Source of the DNA: Ruegeria spongiae
Lineage (GTDB): Bacteria; Pseudomonadota; Alphaproteobacteria; Rhodobacterales; Rhodobacteraceae
Direction: 5' to 3'
Length of the DNA: 64,000 nucleotides
NCBI RefSeq assembly: GCF_023502395.1
Contig: NZ_JAMFMB010000021.1
Location: 19,434 to 83,433 of the forward strand
In this document: positions 37,304 to 46,392 of the stretch, piece by piece
Layout: every line of letters starts with the position of its first letter
Numbering within the stretch: the first letter of the stretch is position 1
Translations under genes and position numbers: made by a program
Notes under the pieces: generated by a model
The model's input: the letters and a program-made list of their open reading frames with translations, nothing else
Told to the model about the DNA's origin: nothing
Database searches by the model: none

Positions 37304-37956
37304 TCGCGCTGTTGCTGCGCGATCTGAAACTGGCCATGCGGGCCGGGGGTGGCTTTGGCCTGGGGCTGGTGTTCTTCCTGATCGTGACAACGCTGGTGCC
37401 CTTTGCGGTCGGTCCGCAATCCGACCTGCTGGCCAGCATCGCGCCGGGTGTGCTGTGGCTGGGGGCGCTTCTGGCCTGTCTGCTGTCGCTCGACCGGCTG
37501 CTGGCGCTGGATTGGGAGGATGGCACGCTCGACCTTCTGGCCACCGCGCCCTTGCCGCTGGAGGCCGTGGTGTCGGTCAAGGCGCTGGCCCATTGGATCA
37601 CCACCGGCCTGCCGCTGGTGCTGGCCGCTCCGGTCTTTGGCGTGCTGCTCAACCTGCCTGCGCCCGGGTTCTTCTGGCTTGTGGCCTCGCTGGCGGTGGG
37701 CACGCCCGCGCTCAGTGTTGTGGGCACGTTTGGGGCGGCGCTGACCGTGGGGCTGAAGCGCGGCGGGCTGCTCCTGTCGCTCTTGGTGCTGCCGCTTTAT
37801 GTGCCGACGCTGATCTTCGGGGCCGAAGTTGCGCGGCGCGGCGCGCAAGGGATGGAGACCGGCACGCCGCTCTTGATGCTGGCGGGGATCACGCTGGCGA
37901 CCATTGCGCTCTTGCCCTTTGCCAGCGCGGCGGTGCTGCGCGTGAACCTGCGATGA
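37300..37956 (+). CDS. ccmB: Haem exporter membrane protein CcmB
   Basis: A 218-residue inner-membrane protein with six predicted helices. CcmB hallmarks include the opening [14 protein letters not shown] and the [19 protein letters not shown] segment near 155-173. The start is a GTG overlapping the ccmA stop by four bases (GTGA), implying coupled translation. It forms the channel of the CcmAB complex. Confidence 0.95.
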   Translation: MIALLLRDLKLAMRAGGGFGLGLVFFLIVTTLVPFAVGPQSDLLASIAPGVLWLGALLACLLSLDRLLALDWEDGTLDLLATAPLPLEAVVSVKALAHWITTGLPLVLAAPVFGVLLNLPAPGFFWLVASLAVGTPALSVVGTFGAALTVGLKRGGLLLSLLVLPLYVPTLIFGAEVARRGAQGMETGTPLLMLAGITLATIALLPFASAAVLRVNLR

Positions 37957-38001
37957 TTTGTGCCAATTGAGAATGCCCGCGAGTCGGGCTAGATAACCCC
38001 C

Positions 38002-38775
38002 ATGTCGATAGCCACCAAAGCCAACGCGATCTGGCAATATGCCAACCCCAAGAAGTTTCTGGCCACCACCGAGCGGGTGCTGCCCTTTTTCTGGATATCC
38101 GCCGCGATCTGTCTCGCGGTCGGGCTGGTCTGGGGGTTCTTCTTCACGCCCGATGATTTCCGGCAGGGATCGACGGTCAAGATCATCTACCTGCATGTGC
38201 CCTCGGCGCTGATGGCGATCAATTGCTGGCTGATGATGCTGGTCACCTCGCTGGTCTGGCTGGTGCGTCGCCACCATGTCAGCGCGCTGGCGGCCCGTGC
38301 CGCAGCGCCAATCGGTGTGGTGATGACGCTGATCGCGCTGATCACGGGGGCGATCTGGGGCCAGCCCATGTGGGGCACCTGGTGGGCCTGGGACCCGCGC
38401 CTGACCTCGTTTCTGATCCTGTTCCTGTTCTATCTGGGCTATATCGCGCTCTGGGAGGCGATCGAGGACCCCGATACCGCCGCCGACCTGACCTCGGTCC
38501 TGTGTCTGGTGGGCAGTGTCTTTGCCATCCTTAGCCGCTATGCGGTGAATTTCTGGAACCAGGGGTTGCATCAGGGCGCTTCGGTCATGCGGGCAGGGGC
38601 GGTGACCGGCACCGATACCACCGAAAAGGTTTCGAACGTGTTCTTCTACCCGTTGTTTTTGTGCATCATAGGCTTTGTGCTGCTGTTCATTGCGCTGGTG
38701 CTCTACCGCACCGGGACCGAGATTCGCGCCCGCCGCATCCGCGCGTTGCTGGCACGGGAAAGGGCAGGCGCATGA
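38002..38775 (+). CDS. ccmC: Haem-handling protein CcmC
   Basis: A 257-residue six-helix inner-membrane protein that loads haem onto the chaperone CcmE. The periplasmic tryptophan-rich signature WGTWWAWDP is at 124-132, flanked by the conserved histidines in IYLHVPSA and in the QGLHQGAS segment that ligate haem. ATG 38002 begins 45 bases after ccmB. It overlaps ccmD by four bases. Confidence 0.96.
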   Translation: MSIATKANAIWQYANPKKFLATTERVLPFFWISAAICLAVGLVWGFFFTPDDFRQGSTVKIIYLHVPSALMAINCWLMMLVTSLVWLVRRHHVSALAARAAAPIGVVMTLIALITGAIWGQPMWGTWWAWDPRLTSFLILFLFYLGYIALWEAIEDPDTAADLTSVLCLVGSVFAILSRYAVNFWNQGLHQGASVMRAGAVTGTDTTEKVSNVFFYPLFLCIIGFVLLFIALVLYRTGTEIRARRIRALLARERAGA

Positions 38776-38930
38776 TGCCGGATCTGGGCAAATACACCGA
38801 GGCTGTGCTGTCCTCCTACGCGCTGTCACTGCTGTTGCTGGGGCTGCTGGTCGTGCTGAGCCTGTGGCGCGGGCGCAAGGTAAGGTCCGAGATGGAACAG
38901 ACCGAACTAAGGATATCGCGCGATGGCTAA
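38772..38930 (+). CDS. ccmD: Haem exporter protein CcmD
   Basis: A 52-residue single-helix membrane protein: MMPDLGKYTEAVLSSYALSL opens it, the helix runs to about residue 32 and a basic stretch LWRGRKVR follows. CcmD stabilises the CcmABC complex and helps CcmE release. The start overlaps the ccmC stop as ATGA (38772-38775); ATG 38775 is an alternative. Its stop overlaps the ccmG start by eight bases. Confidence 0.92.
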   Translation: MMPDLGKYTEAVLSSYALSLLLLGLLVVLSLWRGRKVRSEMEQTELRISRDG

Positions 38931-39471
38931 GATCTCACCACTGATGATCGCGCCACCGCTGATCTTCGGAGCCTTTGTTCTGCTCGCCGCAGTCGGCATG
39001 TTTCGCGACGACAAGGATGCGCTGCCCTCGGCCCGCGCCGGTCAGCCCGCACCGCCGGTGGTGATGGAACCCTTTGGCGACAAGCCCGGTTTCGACGACG
39101 CGACCCTGCGCGATGGCGAGGTCAAGCTGGTGAATTACTGGGCCAGCTGGTGCGCGCCTTGCCGGGTCGAGCACCCCAATCTGGATGCACTCGCGAGACA
39201 GGGCATCCCGGTCTATGGCGTGAACTACAAGGATCAGCCGCAGAACGCTGCCGGTTTTCTCGACGAGCTGGGCGATCCCTATACCGCTTTGGGCCGCGAT
39301 CCGCAGGGGCGCATGGCGCTGGACTGGGGCGTCTATGGCGTGCCCGAGACCTATGTGGTCGATGGCGATGGCACGATCCTGCTGCGCTTTGCCGGGCCGG
39401 TCACCCAGCGCGCCTACAAGGAACGGATCGAGCCGGTCTTGTCCGAGGCCCGCGCGCGCGCTGACAACTGA
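38923..39471 (+). CDS. ccmG: Thiol:disulfide interchange protein CcmG (DsbE)
   Basis: A 182-residue periplasmic thioredoxin-like reductase anchored by an N-terminal helix (about 5-26). The active site WCAPC has Cys77 and Cys80, and a cis-proline follows in GVPETYVVDGDG. It keeps apocytochrome c haem-binding cysteines reduced. It is the last gene of the ccm cluster; its TGA (39469-39471) directly abuts the stop of the convergent EamA gene. ccmE, ccmF and ccmH are not here. Confidence 0.95.
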   Translation: MAKISPLMIAPPLIFGAFVLLAAVGMFRDDKDALPSARAGQPAPPVVMEPFGDKPGFDDATLRDGEVKLVNYWASWCAPCRVEHPNLDALARQGIPVYGVNYKDQPQNAAGFLDELGDPYTALGRDPQGRMALDWGVYGVPETYVVDGDGTILLRFAGPVTQRAYKERIEPVLSEARARADN

Positions 39472-40341
39472 TCAGGCTTTCGGCTGCCGGGCCAGTTGCA
39501 CCGCAAGGATGCCAGCGGTGATGATCAGCACGCCGATCAGATCCTGCAGGGTCAGCCGCTCGCTCAGCAGCAGCGCGGCGATGCCCACCCCAAAGACCGG
39601 ATTGAGAAAGTGGAAGGTTGCCGCCCGCACCGCCCCGATCCGGTCGAGCAGCCGGAACCAGATATAGGTCGCGGTCAGGCCGGGAATCAGGGTGGTGTAG
39701 ACAAAGGCGATGGCCAGCGGCCAGCTTGGGCTGATCCGAATGGTCTCGAACAGCGGTGCGGCCACAAACAGGATCGCCGAGCCCACCAGCATCTGCAGCC
39801 CCACCACCATCATGAAATTCCCGCCCGTGGTCGCATTGCGCACCGACAGCGTGGCCAGCGTCAGCGCCACTGCACCGATCCCGCAGAGCATCACGCCAAA
39901 CAGATCAACCCCGGCACCAATCCGCGCGCCCATGATCAGCGCCACTCCAACCAGCCCCGCCAGTAGGCCCAATACGCCCATCCAGCTCAGCCGCTGCCCC
40001 AGTAGAAGCCAATTCGCCAGCGCCACCAACAGCGGCATGGTTGAAGCGATGATGGCCGCCACCGAGGCCTGAACCGTCTGCATCGCATAGAAGTTCAGCC
40101 CCAGATACAGCGCGTTCTGGCAGATGCCGAAGATAATGGTCGCCCGCCATTGTGCCCGCGTCAGGTGCCAGCTCTGACCCATTGCCCGCGCGATCCAGAT
40201 CCCCAGAAGACCCGAGATCAGGAACCGCAGCGCCAGTGAGAACAGCGGCGAGGCATCCGCCACGATGATTCGCGCCGAGGTGAATGCCGAGGACCACATC
40301 AGGGCAAAGGCCAGGCCCATGATCGCTGCTCGGATGTCCAC
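39472..40341 (-). CDS. EamA/DMT family transporter
   Basis: A 289-residue drug/metabolite-type inner-membrane transporter with ten helices in two EamA repeats (about 5-135 and 145-285). RhaT/YdcZ-like signatures are SAFTSARIIV near 18-27 and FHFLNPVFGVGIAALLLSE near 243-261. The start is taken as GTG 40341; ATG 40320 is possible and would drop seven residues. Substrate unknown, probably amino acids or metabolites. No intergenic base separates its stop from that of ccmG. Confidence 0.85.
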   Translation of the reverse strand: MDIRAAIMGLAFALMWSSAFTSARIIVADASPLFSLALRFLISGLLGIWIARAMGQSWHLTRAQWRATIIFGICQNALYLGLNFYAMQTVQASVAAIIASTMPLLVALANWLLLGQRLSWMGVLGLLAGLVGVALIMGARIGAGVDLFGVMLCGIGAVALTLATLSVRNATTGGNFMMVVGLQMLVGSAILFVAAPLFETIRISPSWPLAIAFVYTTLIPGLTATYIWFRLLDRIGAVRAATFHFLNPVFGVGIAALLLSERLTLQDLIGVLIITAGILAVQLARQPKA

Positions 40342-40473
40342 GTATCCAGCCCTTTCGGAAAGTTCAGCTCTGCAGGCTCACATCCGGCGACCGCCCGCGA
40401 GGGTCAGACGACCTTCAACCCGCGCGCGCGGTTTTCATGCCCCAACCAAACCGGCAAACGGCGCCAATGACAA

Positions 40474-40518
40474 CTTCTTCTGTTCAGAAATACCTCGGAG
40501 CGCGAGGCAGCGCCTCGC
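40474..40518 (-). repeat. Dispersed hairpin-plus-25-mer repeat, intergenic copy
   Basis: Bases 40474-40498 match the reverse complement of 62491-62515 inside nnr at 24 of 25 positions. Both copies carry a GC-rich perfect hairpin on the same side: here GCGAGGC (40502-40508) with GCCTCGC (40512-40518). An overlapping alternative stem CCTCG/CGAGG (40493-40507) could compete with it. It lies in the 227-base gap between acnA and the EamA gene, next to the acnA terminator. Confidence 0.75.
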
Positions 40519-40527
40519 AGATAAACA

Positions 40528-40545
40528 GGCGCCCAGAAGGGCGCC
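40528..40545 (-). terminator. Terminator candidate for acnA
   Basis: GGCGCCC (40528-40534) pairs perfectly with GGGCGCC (40539-40545) around AGAA, 24 bases after the acnA stop. On the minus strand it is followed by TGTTTATC, a weak T-rich tail. Confidence 0.6.
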
Positions 40546-40568
40546 CGTCAATCCTGTTTCAGGCTGGC

Positions 40569-43259
40569 TTAGCTGGCTTTTGCCAGATTGCGCAGCACGT
40601 AATGCAGCACGCCGCCATGTTCGATGTATTCGATCTCGGGCGCGGTATCGATCCGGCATTTCAGCGTGATCGTCTTTTCGCTGCCGTCACCATAGGTGAT
40701 GGAGCAGGGAACCTCCTGCAGCGGCTCGATTGTGTCCAGCCCGTGTATCGAGACGGTCTCGTCGCCCTTCAGGCCCAGCGATTTGCGGGTATCGCCGCCG
40801 GTGAACTCGAACGGAATAACCCCCATGCCCACAAGATTCGAGCGGTGGATACGCTCGAAGCTTTCGGCGATCACGGCCTTGACGCCCAAGAGCGCGGTGC
40901 CTTTTGCGGCCCAGTCGCGGCTGGAGCCTGCGCCATATTGCTCGCCGCCAAACACCACCAGCGGCGTGCCCTGATCCTGATAGGCCATCGCCGCATCGTA
41001 GATCGAGGTCTGCGCGCCATCGGGGCCTTTGGTATAGCCGCCCTCGACGCCATCCAGCATCTCGTTCTTGATGCGGATATTGGCAAAGGTGCCGCGCATC
41101 ATGATCTCGTGGTTGCCACGGCGCGAGCCGTAGGAGTTGAACTCGCGCGGCTGCACCTGACGGTCGATCAGATAGCTGCCCGCCGGGGTCGTGGTCGCAA
41201 ACGAACCCGCAGGCGAGATGTGGTCGGTGGTGACCATGTCGCCCAGGATCAACAGCACCTTGGCGCCGTCGATATTGCTGATCGTACCCGGCTCGGTTCC
41301 CATGCCCTGGAAATAGGGCGGGTTCTGGATATAGGTCGAGGTCGGCGGCCAGTCATAGGTCTCGGCATCGGTGGTCTCGACACCCTGCCACTTTTCATCG
41401 CCTTTGAAGACATCGGCATATTTCGACAGGAACGCCTCGCGGGTTACTGTCTGCTGGACCAGATCGGCGATTTCCTTTTGCGTTGGCCAGATGTCTTTCA
41501 TGTAGACATCATTGCCGTCCTTGTCGGTGCCGATCGGCTCGGATGTCAGGTCGATATCCATGGTCCCGGCCAGCGCATAGACAACGACCAGCGGCGGTGA
41601 GGCCAGATAGTTGGCGCGCACATCCGGGCTGATCCGACCCTCAAAATTGCGGTTGCCCGAAAGTACAGCGGTTGCGACCAGATCGCCCTCGGCAATCGCC
41701 TCGGACAGTTCCGCCTGAATCGGGCCGGAATTGCCGATGCAGGTAGTACAGCCATAGCCCACGAGGTTGAATCCGACCTTGTCCAGATCCTCCTGCAGAC
41801 CAGCGGCCTCAAGATAGGCGGAGACGACCTGCGAGCCCGGTGCCAGCGAAGTCTTGACCCAGGGCTTGCGGTCCAGACCCAGAGCGGCCGCCTTGCGGGC
41901 CACCAGACCGGCGCCGATCATCACATAAGGGTTCGAGGTGTTGGTGCACGACGTGATCGAGGCGATCACCACCTTGCCCGAATCCATGCTGTAGTCTTCA
42001 CCCTTGACGGCAACTTCCTTGCCCATGGGGCGCTTGAAGGTTTCCGCCATCTCTTTGGTGAAAGCCGCTTTGGCGTCGGTCAGCGCGACGTAATCCTGCG
42101 GGCGTTTCGGACCCGAGATCGCGGGCACGATGGTGCCCATGTCGAGGCTGAGCGTGTCGGTGTAGATCGGGGCGTAATCCGCATCCCGCCAGAATCCGTT
42201 TTCCCTGGCATAGGCCTCGACCAGCGCGATCCGGTCTTCTTCGCGACCGGTGTTGCGCAGGTAGCGGATGGTTTCGCCATCGATCGGGAAAAAGCCGCAG
42301 GTCGCGCCGTATTCGGGGGCCATGTTGGCGATGGTCGCCCGGTCTGCCAGCGGCAGATGGTCCAGACCCGTGCCATAGAATTCGACGAATTTGCCAACCA
42401 CGCCCTTGGCGCGCAGCATCTCGACCACTTTCAGGACCAGATCGGTACCGGTGGTGCCTTCGACCATCTCTCCGGTCAGCTCAAAGCCGATGACCTCGGG
42501 GATCAGCATCGAGATCGGCTGGCCCAGCATCGCGGCCTCAGCCTCGATCCCGCCAACGCCCCAGCCCAGAACAGCCGCACCATTGACCATGGTGGTGTGG
42601 CTGTCGGTGCCCACCAGCGTGTCGGGATAGGCCACTTCTTCGCCATTCTGGTCACTGTCGGTCCACACGGTCTGCGCCAGATATTCCAGGTTCACCTGGT
42701 GGCAGATGCCGGTTCCCGGAGGCACAACGCGGAAGTTGTTAAAGGCCGACTGGCCCCATTTCAGGAACTGGTAACGCTCCATGTTGCGCTCGTATTCGCG
42801 ATCCACATTCATCTGGAAGGCGCGCGGGTTGCCGAACTCGTCGATCATGACCGAGTGGTCGATGACCAGATCGACCGGGTTCAGCGGGTTGATCTTCTGG
42901 GCGTCGCCGCCCAGTCCCACGATGCCGTCACGCATGGCGGCCAGATCGACCACGGCGGGAACGCCGGTGAAGTCCTGCATCAGCACGCGGGCCGGGCGAT
43001 AGGCGATCTCGCGCGGGTTCTTACCGCCCTTGGCGCCCCATTCGGCAAACGCCTTGATATCGTCGACCGAGACCGAGAACCCGTCATCCTCGAAACGCAG
43101 CATGTTTTCCAGCACCACTTTCAGCGCGGCAGGAAGGCGAGAGAAATCGCCCAGACCGGCCTCTTGCGCGGCGGGGATCGAATAATAGGAAATGGTCTTG
43201 CCATTCACGCTCAGGCTGCGGCGTGTCTTGGCGGTGTCCTGTCCAACTTTGATGGGCAT
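40569..43259 (-). CDS. acnA: Aconitate hydratase A
   Basis: An 896-residue 4Fe-4S enzyme of the citric acid cycle that interconverts citrate and isocitrate. The cluster cysteines lie in SCTNTSNPYV (near 437-446) and GCTTCIGNSGP (near 503-513). Other AcnA/IRP-type signatures are YPDTLVGTDSHTTMVNG, PGTGICHQVNLEYLAQ and the swivelling-domain motif GSSRDWAAKGTALLGVKAV. Length fits the monomeric AcnA class. It is monocistronic, with a terminator downstream. Confidence 0.97.
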   Translation of the reverse strand: MPIKVGQDTAKTRRSLSVNGKTISYYSIPAAQEAGLGDFSRLPAALKVVLENMLRFEDDGFSVSVDDIKAFAEWGAKGGKNPREIAYRPARVLMQDFTGVPAVVDLAAMRDGIVGLGGDAQKINPLNPVDLVIDHSVMIDEFGNPRAFQMNVDREYERNMERYQFLKWGQSAFNNFRVVPPGTGICHQVNLEYLAQTVWTDSDQNGEEVAYPDTLVGTDSHTTMVNGAAVLGWGVGGIEAEAAMLGQPISMLIPEVIGFELTGEMVEGTTGTDLVLKVVEMLRAKGVVGKFVEFYGTGLDHLPLADRATIANMAPEYGATCGFFPIDGETIRYLRNTGREEDRIALVEAYARENGFWRDADYAPIYTDTLSLDMGTIVPAISGPKRPQDYVALTDAKAAFTKEMAETFKRPMGKEVAVKGEDYSMDSGKVVIASITSCTNTSNPYVMIGAGLVARKAAALGLDRKPWVKTSLAPGSQVVSAYLEAAGLQEDLDKVGFNLVGYGCTTCIGNSGPIQAELSEAIAEGDLVATAVLSGNRNFEGRISPDVRANYLASPPLVVVYALAGTMDIDLTSEPIGTDKDGNDVYMKDIWPTQKEIADLVQQTVTREAFLSKYADVFKGDEKWQGVETTDAETYDWPPTSTYIQNPPYFQGMGTEPGTISNIDGAKVLLILGDMVTTDHISPAGSFATTTPAGSYLIDRQVQPREFNSYGSRRGNHEIMMRGTFANIRIKNEMLDGVEGGYTKGPDGAQTSIYDAAMAYQDQGTPLVVFGGEQYGAGSSRDWAAKGTALLGVKAVIAESFERIHRSNLVGMGVIPFEFTGGDTRKSLGLKGDETVSIHGLDTIEPLQEVPCSITYGDGSEKTITLKCRIDTAPEIEYIEHGGVLHYVLRNLAKAS

Positions 43260-43364
43260 CTGATGGCCTCCCTCTCAAATGTGGTGGATTGCGGGATTCG
43301 CTGAGGCGTATCTGCATCACGGGGGGCTGCACTTCAAGGCTCAACAGGCCAAGTGCGGCAATTT

Positions 43365-43374
43365 TTGTATACCA
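43365..43374. promoter_or_regulatory. Possible regulator site upstream of acnA
   Basis: TTGTATACCA is a near-palindrome centred on GTATAC, about 110 bases upstream of the acnA start and 117 before the divergent DUF1223 gene. Such cores are seen in GntR-family operators, but a ten-base site can arise by chance. Confidence 0.22.
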
Positions 43375-43490
43375 TCGCACACAATTTTGCCCAAACAGCG
43401 CCTCTACTCACCAAAATTTCAAGAAACCTTGATTCGTCAAACCGGGCGCCGATGGGTAGACCAAAGACAGCAATAGCCGAAAGTCGTGTC

Positions 43491-44204
43491 ATGAAAACCC
43501 GCAGAAAAACCCGCAGCTTCTCCCTTGCCCTCCTGCTTGCCAGTCTCGCCGCGCCTGTTGCCGCCGGGGACAACCCCGTGGTGGTCGAGCTCTATACCTC
43601 GCAGGGATGCTCATCCTGTCCGCCAGCGGATGCGATGATGCATGAGTTGGCGGCGCGAAACGATGTGATCGGGCTGGCGCTGCATGTGGACTACTGGGAT
43701 TATATCGGCTGGAAAGATGAATATGCCGATCCCGCCCACACCAAGCGCCAGCAGGGCTATGCGCGCAGCGGCGGGCGCACCATGATCTACACGCCGCAGA
43801 TGATCGTGGCCGGGCAGGGGGATGTTGTCGGAGCGCGTGAACGGGAACTGATGGCGCTGATCGATTCCCATCTGGCCGCGCCCGACAGCGCGCTGGTCAC
43901 GGCCACGCGCAGCGGCGATGCGCTGTCGATCTCGGTCGAACCCTATGAGCGCGCGGTGCGCGGCGACTATGTGGTGCAACTGGTCCGCTATACACCGATG
44001 AAGCACGCCTCGATCAAGCGGGGTGAGTTGGCCGGGCATGAGCTGGACTATGCCAATGTGGTCGAAAGCTGGGATCAGGTCGGGCAATGGGATGGTGCCG
44101 CACCGGCAGAACTGACCACAGCGCTGGAGGGCGATCTGCCGGCGGTGGTGCTGGTTCAGGTGGCCGGGCATGGCCCGATCGTGGCGGCGGCGCGGGTGGA
44201 ATAG
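43491..44204 (+). CDS. DUF1223 family thioredoxin-like secreted protein
   Basis: A 237-residue exported protein: basic N-terminus and hydrophobic core to about residue 25 (APVAA before GDNPVVVE), then a thioredoxin-like fold with a C-x2-C pair at Cys40 and Cys43 in YTSQGCSSCPPAD. DUF1223 members have this motif and a conserved ALHVDYWDYIGWKDEYADP segment (about 64-82). A periplasmic redox role is likely, but the substrate is not known. ATG 43491 gives a proper signal peptide, and the frame upstream is not protein-like. Confidence 0.87.
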   Translation: MKTRRKTRSFSLALLLASLAAPVAAGDNPVVVELYTSQGCSSCPPADAMMHELAARNDVIGLALHVDYWDYIGWKDEYADPAHTKRQQGYARSGGRTMIYTPQMIVAGQGDVVGARERELMALIDSHLAAPDSALVTATRSGDALSISVEPYERAVRGDYVVQLVRYTPMKHASIKRGELAGHELDYANVVESWDQVGQWDGAAPAELTTALEGDLPAVVLVQVAGHGPIVAAARVE

Positions 44205-44208
44205 CGCC

Positions 44209-45123
44209 TCAGACGTCCTGCACGCCCAGCCCGTACCAGGGTTTCCAGCGGCGATGAATCCAGAACCATTGACCCATATGCTGGCGCACCTGCACCTCCA
44301 GATCGTCATTGATTTGTTGGGTCATGGTCTTGGGGTCGCTATGCGCGATGGGGTCATTCAGCACGATCTCGAAATCGACGCCATTGGGTTGGCGGATCGC
44401 ATAGCAGGGGATCATCGCCGCATTGTATTTCATCGCCAGTTCGGCGTTCAGGATCGAGGTGACCGCGGGTTTGCCGAAAAACATCAGCTCTTCGCCGCCA
44501 TGGGCGTGCAGGTCCGATACGATGGCGATGATGCCGCCCTGTTTCAGCGAGCGCACCATCTCCATCATGCCGCGGCGGCCCTGTTCGAACATTGTTCCGC
44601 CAGTGAGTTGGAAAGCGGCGACATAAGCGTCGTTGAAATAGGGGTTGGCCATGCGGCGGTAGAGCGCGCCAATGGGTTTGCCGTAGCGCGCCTGCAAGGC
44701 GATGCGCGCGGCCAGGTAGTGGCCGAAATGGGCGGTGATCATCATCAGCGGTCTGCCTTCGGCCAACGCCGCCTCGAAAGCGGCGATGCCGGGGCCTGAG
44801 ACCTTGGCGGTCTTGTGCCGCACGGTGAATTCCTCGGGCGAGAAATGTTCCATCATGGCGCGCCCGGCATTGTCTGGTACCGCGTTGCAGATGCGCTTGA
44901 CCTCGGCCTCGGGAAGATCGGGGCAGACAAGCGCAAGGTTGTTGCGGACCCGCTTGCGAAAGCCGACCAGCGGCGAGACCAGGCGCGTGATATGCCCCAG
45001 CAGAGCAAGCCGGGTTTCATAAGGCAGCAGCCGCAGCCCGCCGATAAACGCCTGCAGAAACAGGTTTGCGACGTAATATCCGGCCAGTTTGGATTTGCTC
45101 AGTTTTGACTTATCTGCGGGCAT
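44209..45123 (-). CDS. LpxL/HtrB-type lysophospholipid acyltransferase
   Basis: A 304-residue inner-membrane enzyme of the lipid A late acyltransferase superfamily. The N-terminal hydrophobic segment (about 14-35) anchors it, and the catalytic His132 lies in ITAHFGHYLAARI; in LpxL the equivalent motif is H-F-G-N-W-E, so here the usual acidic partner after the His is not obvious. The ending QHMGQWFWIHRRWKP is characteristic of the family. It probably acylates lipid A or an ornithine/glycerolipid. It converges with the DUF1223 gene (four-base gap). Confidence 0.85.
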   Translation of the reverse strand: MPADKSKLSKSKLAGYYVANLFLQAFIGGLRLLPYETRLALLGHITRLVSPLVGFRKRVRNNLALVCPDLPEAEVKRICNAVPDNAGRAMMEHFSPEEFTVRHKTAKVSGPGIAAFEAALAEGRPLMMITAHFGHYLAARIALQARYGKPIGALYRRMANPYFNDAYVAAFQLTGGTMFEQGRRGMMEMVRSLKQGGIIAIVSDLHAHGGEELMFFGKPAVTSILNAELAMKYNAAMIPCYAIRQPNGVDFEIVLNDPIAHSDPKTMTQQINDDLEVQVRQHMGQWFWIHRRWKPWYGLGVQDV

Positions 45124-45228
45124 TCTGCCGTCTCATCGCCTGTTTCTATCGTTTGATCAGACATATAGGCCTGCATAAGCGATCACAAGCATGTCGAACG
45201 GGGCGGTGACTTTAGTGCCAATCGCGGA

Positions 45229-46323
45229 TCATTCATCATCCTCTTCATCCGGGGACAGCAGGGTCAGGCCGCCATCCTGCTCCAGCGTGCGGATGGCGGC
45301 CACGATGGTGGTCATGGCCTGTTCACCATCGACCTGTTTGACCTTGCCCTTCTCGGCCATCTCTTCGCGCAGCGCATCGGCCATGCGGCTGGTCATGTTG
45401 CTGAGCAGAAATTCCGCCGTGCTGACATCGTCGGGTTCGGTGGCGGCGACCAGCGCGGTGACCAGCACGTCCTGTTCGACCGCGCGGGCGACGGAGGTGG
45501 CATCCTTGGGGGCAATGCGCCGGGCAATATCGGCAAAGGTGAACAGGACCTTGCGCACACAGGTGGCAAAATCGGCATCCTCTTCATCCAGCGCCGACAG
45601 CACCTGATCCCTGGTCGACGAAGGCGACTGGTTGAGGATCTCGCCGACCCGCTTTTCGGGCCGGTCTTCGAAGGCGGTGGGCGGGCGTGTCTCGGCCTGC
45701 GTCAGCAGGGCCCGCCCGATCCGGTCCACCGCGTCAGGTGAGATATGGGTGGTGCCCGAGATCGCATAGGTGATCCGGCGCGCCACCGGGCCGGGCAGCA
45801 GACCCAGCAACTCGGCGGCCTTGGGCGTGTCGAGCTTTGACAGCAGCACGGCGGCCACTTCGGTGCTTTCGCTCTGGGCGAAGGCGGCCAGTTCCACCGC
45901 CTCCAGCTTGCGCAGTTTCGGCCAGGGATCACCGGACTGCTGCACACCGGCGGCCCGGCGCAATCGCGCGGCGGTGCCGGGCGCGATCTTGCCATCCATC
46001 GCCGTCAGTGCGTCAGCGATCCCATGGGGAAAAGACAGCCCGACCCCTTCCAGCGCTTCGGCAAATTCATGCGCCACCGCGTCCAGCGTCAGCCGGTCGA
46101 TCAACCCCATGTCCGCCATCTGATGGGTCAGGATTTCCTGCAGGTCCTCTGGCAGGTCCTCGATCGGAATGTCGGCCCCTTCGGTCAACAAGAGCCGCAC
46201 GATCACAGCCGCTTTCTGGCGTCCGTCCAGACGGCGCGGCACTCGCTTTTCGGACGTGGCATCCACCGCGCCGGTTTCCACAGTGTTCATGCCAAGCGGC
46301 ATCAAGGCGGTGTCATGCTGCAT
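45229..46323 (-). CDS. FliG-like flagellar motor switch protein, divergent orphan
   Basis: A 364-residue protein with FliG architecture: N domain from about residue 35 (RQKAAVIVRLLLTEG), middle domain (about 135-230) and C-terminal motor domain with helical repeats (VLFTFADIARRIAPKDATSVARAV near 250-273, then LREEMAEKGKV). The middle-domain EHPQ motif that binds FliM in canonical FliG is replaced by QSEST-like residues (AFAQSESTEVAAVLL). It ends in an acidic tail. No flagellar gene is nearby. It may be the main FliG of this strain or a specialised paralogue. ATG 46323 is the start used; ATG 46290 is possible. Confidence 0.75.
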   Translation of the reverse strand: MQHDTALMPLGMNTVETGAVDATSEKRVPRRLDGRQKAAVIVRLLLTEGADIPIEDLPEDLQEILTHQMADMGLIDRLTLDAVAHEFAEALEGVGLSFPHGIADALTAMDGKIAPGTAARLRRAAGVQQSGDPWPKLRKLEAVELAAFAQSESTEVAAVLLSKLDTPKAAELLGLLPGPVARRITYAISGTTHISPDAVDRIGRALLTQAETRPPTAFEDRPEKRVGEILNQSPSSTRDQVLSALDEEDADFATCVRKVLFTFADIARRIAPKDATSVARAVEQDVLVTALVAATEPDDVSTAEFLLSNMTSRMADALREEMAEKGKVKQVDGEQAMTTIVAAIRTLEQDGGLTLLSPDEEDDE

Positions 46324-46392
46324 CTGTCCGCATCATCCATTGAGGTCTGTCGCGGACAGAATAGGGCAAGGGGCGTAAAGAAACCCTGAAAC

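Noticed and set aside
36997..38829. Long minus-strand open frame of 610 codons rich in Gln, Arg and His
   Set aside because: It mirrors ccmA-ccmB-ccmC, which are certain; the composition is typical of antisense shadows.
39469..39474. TGATCA formed by two abutting stop codons as a designed signal
   Set aside because: Zero-gap convergent stops of ccmG and the EamA gene explain it; one also occurs in overlapping form at 51509-51512.
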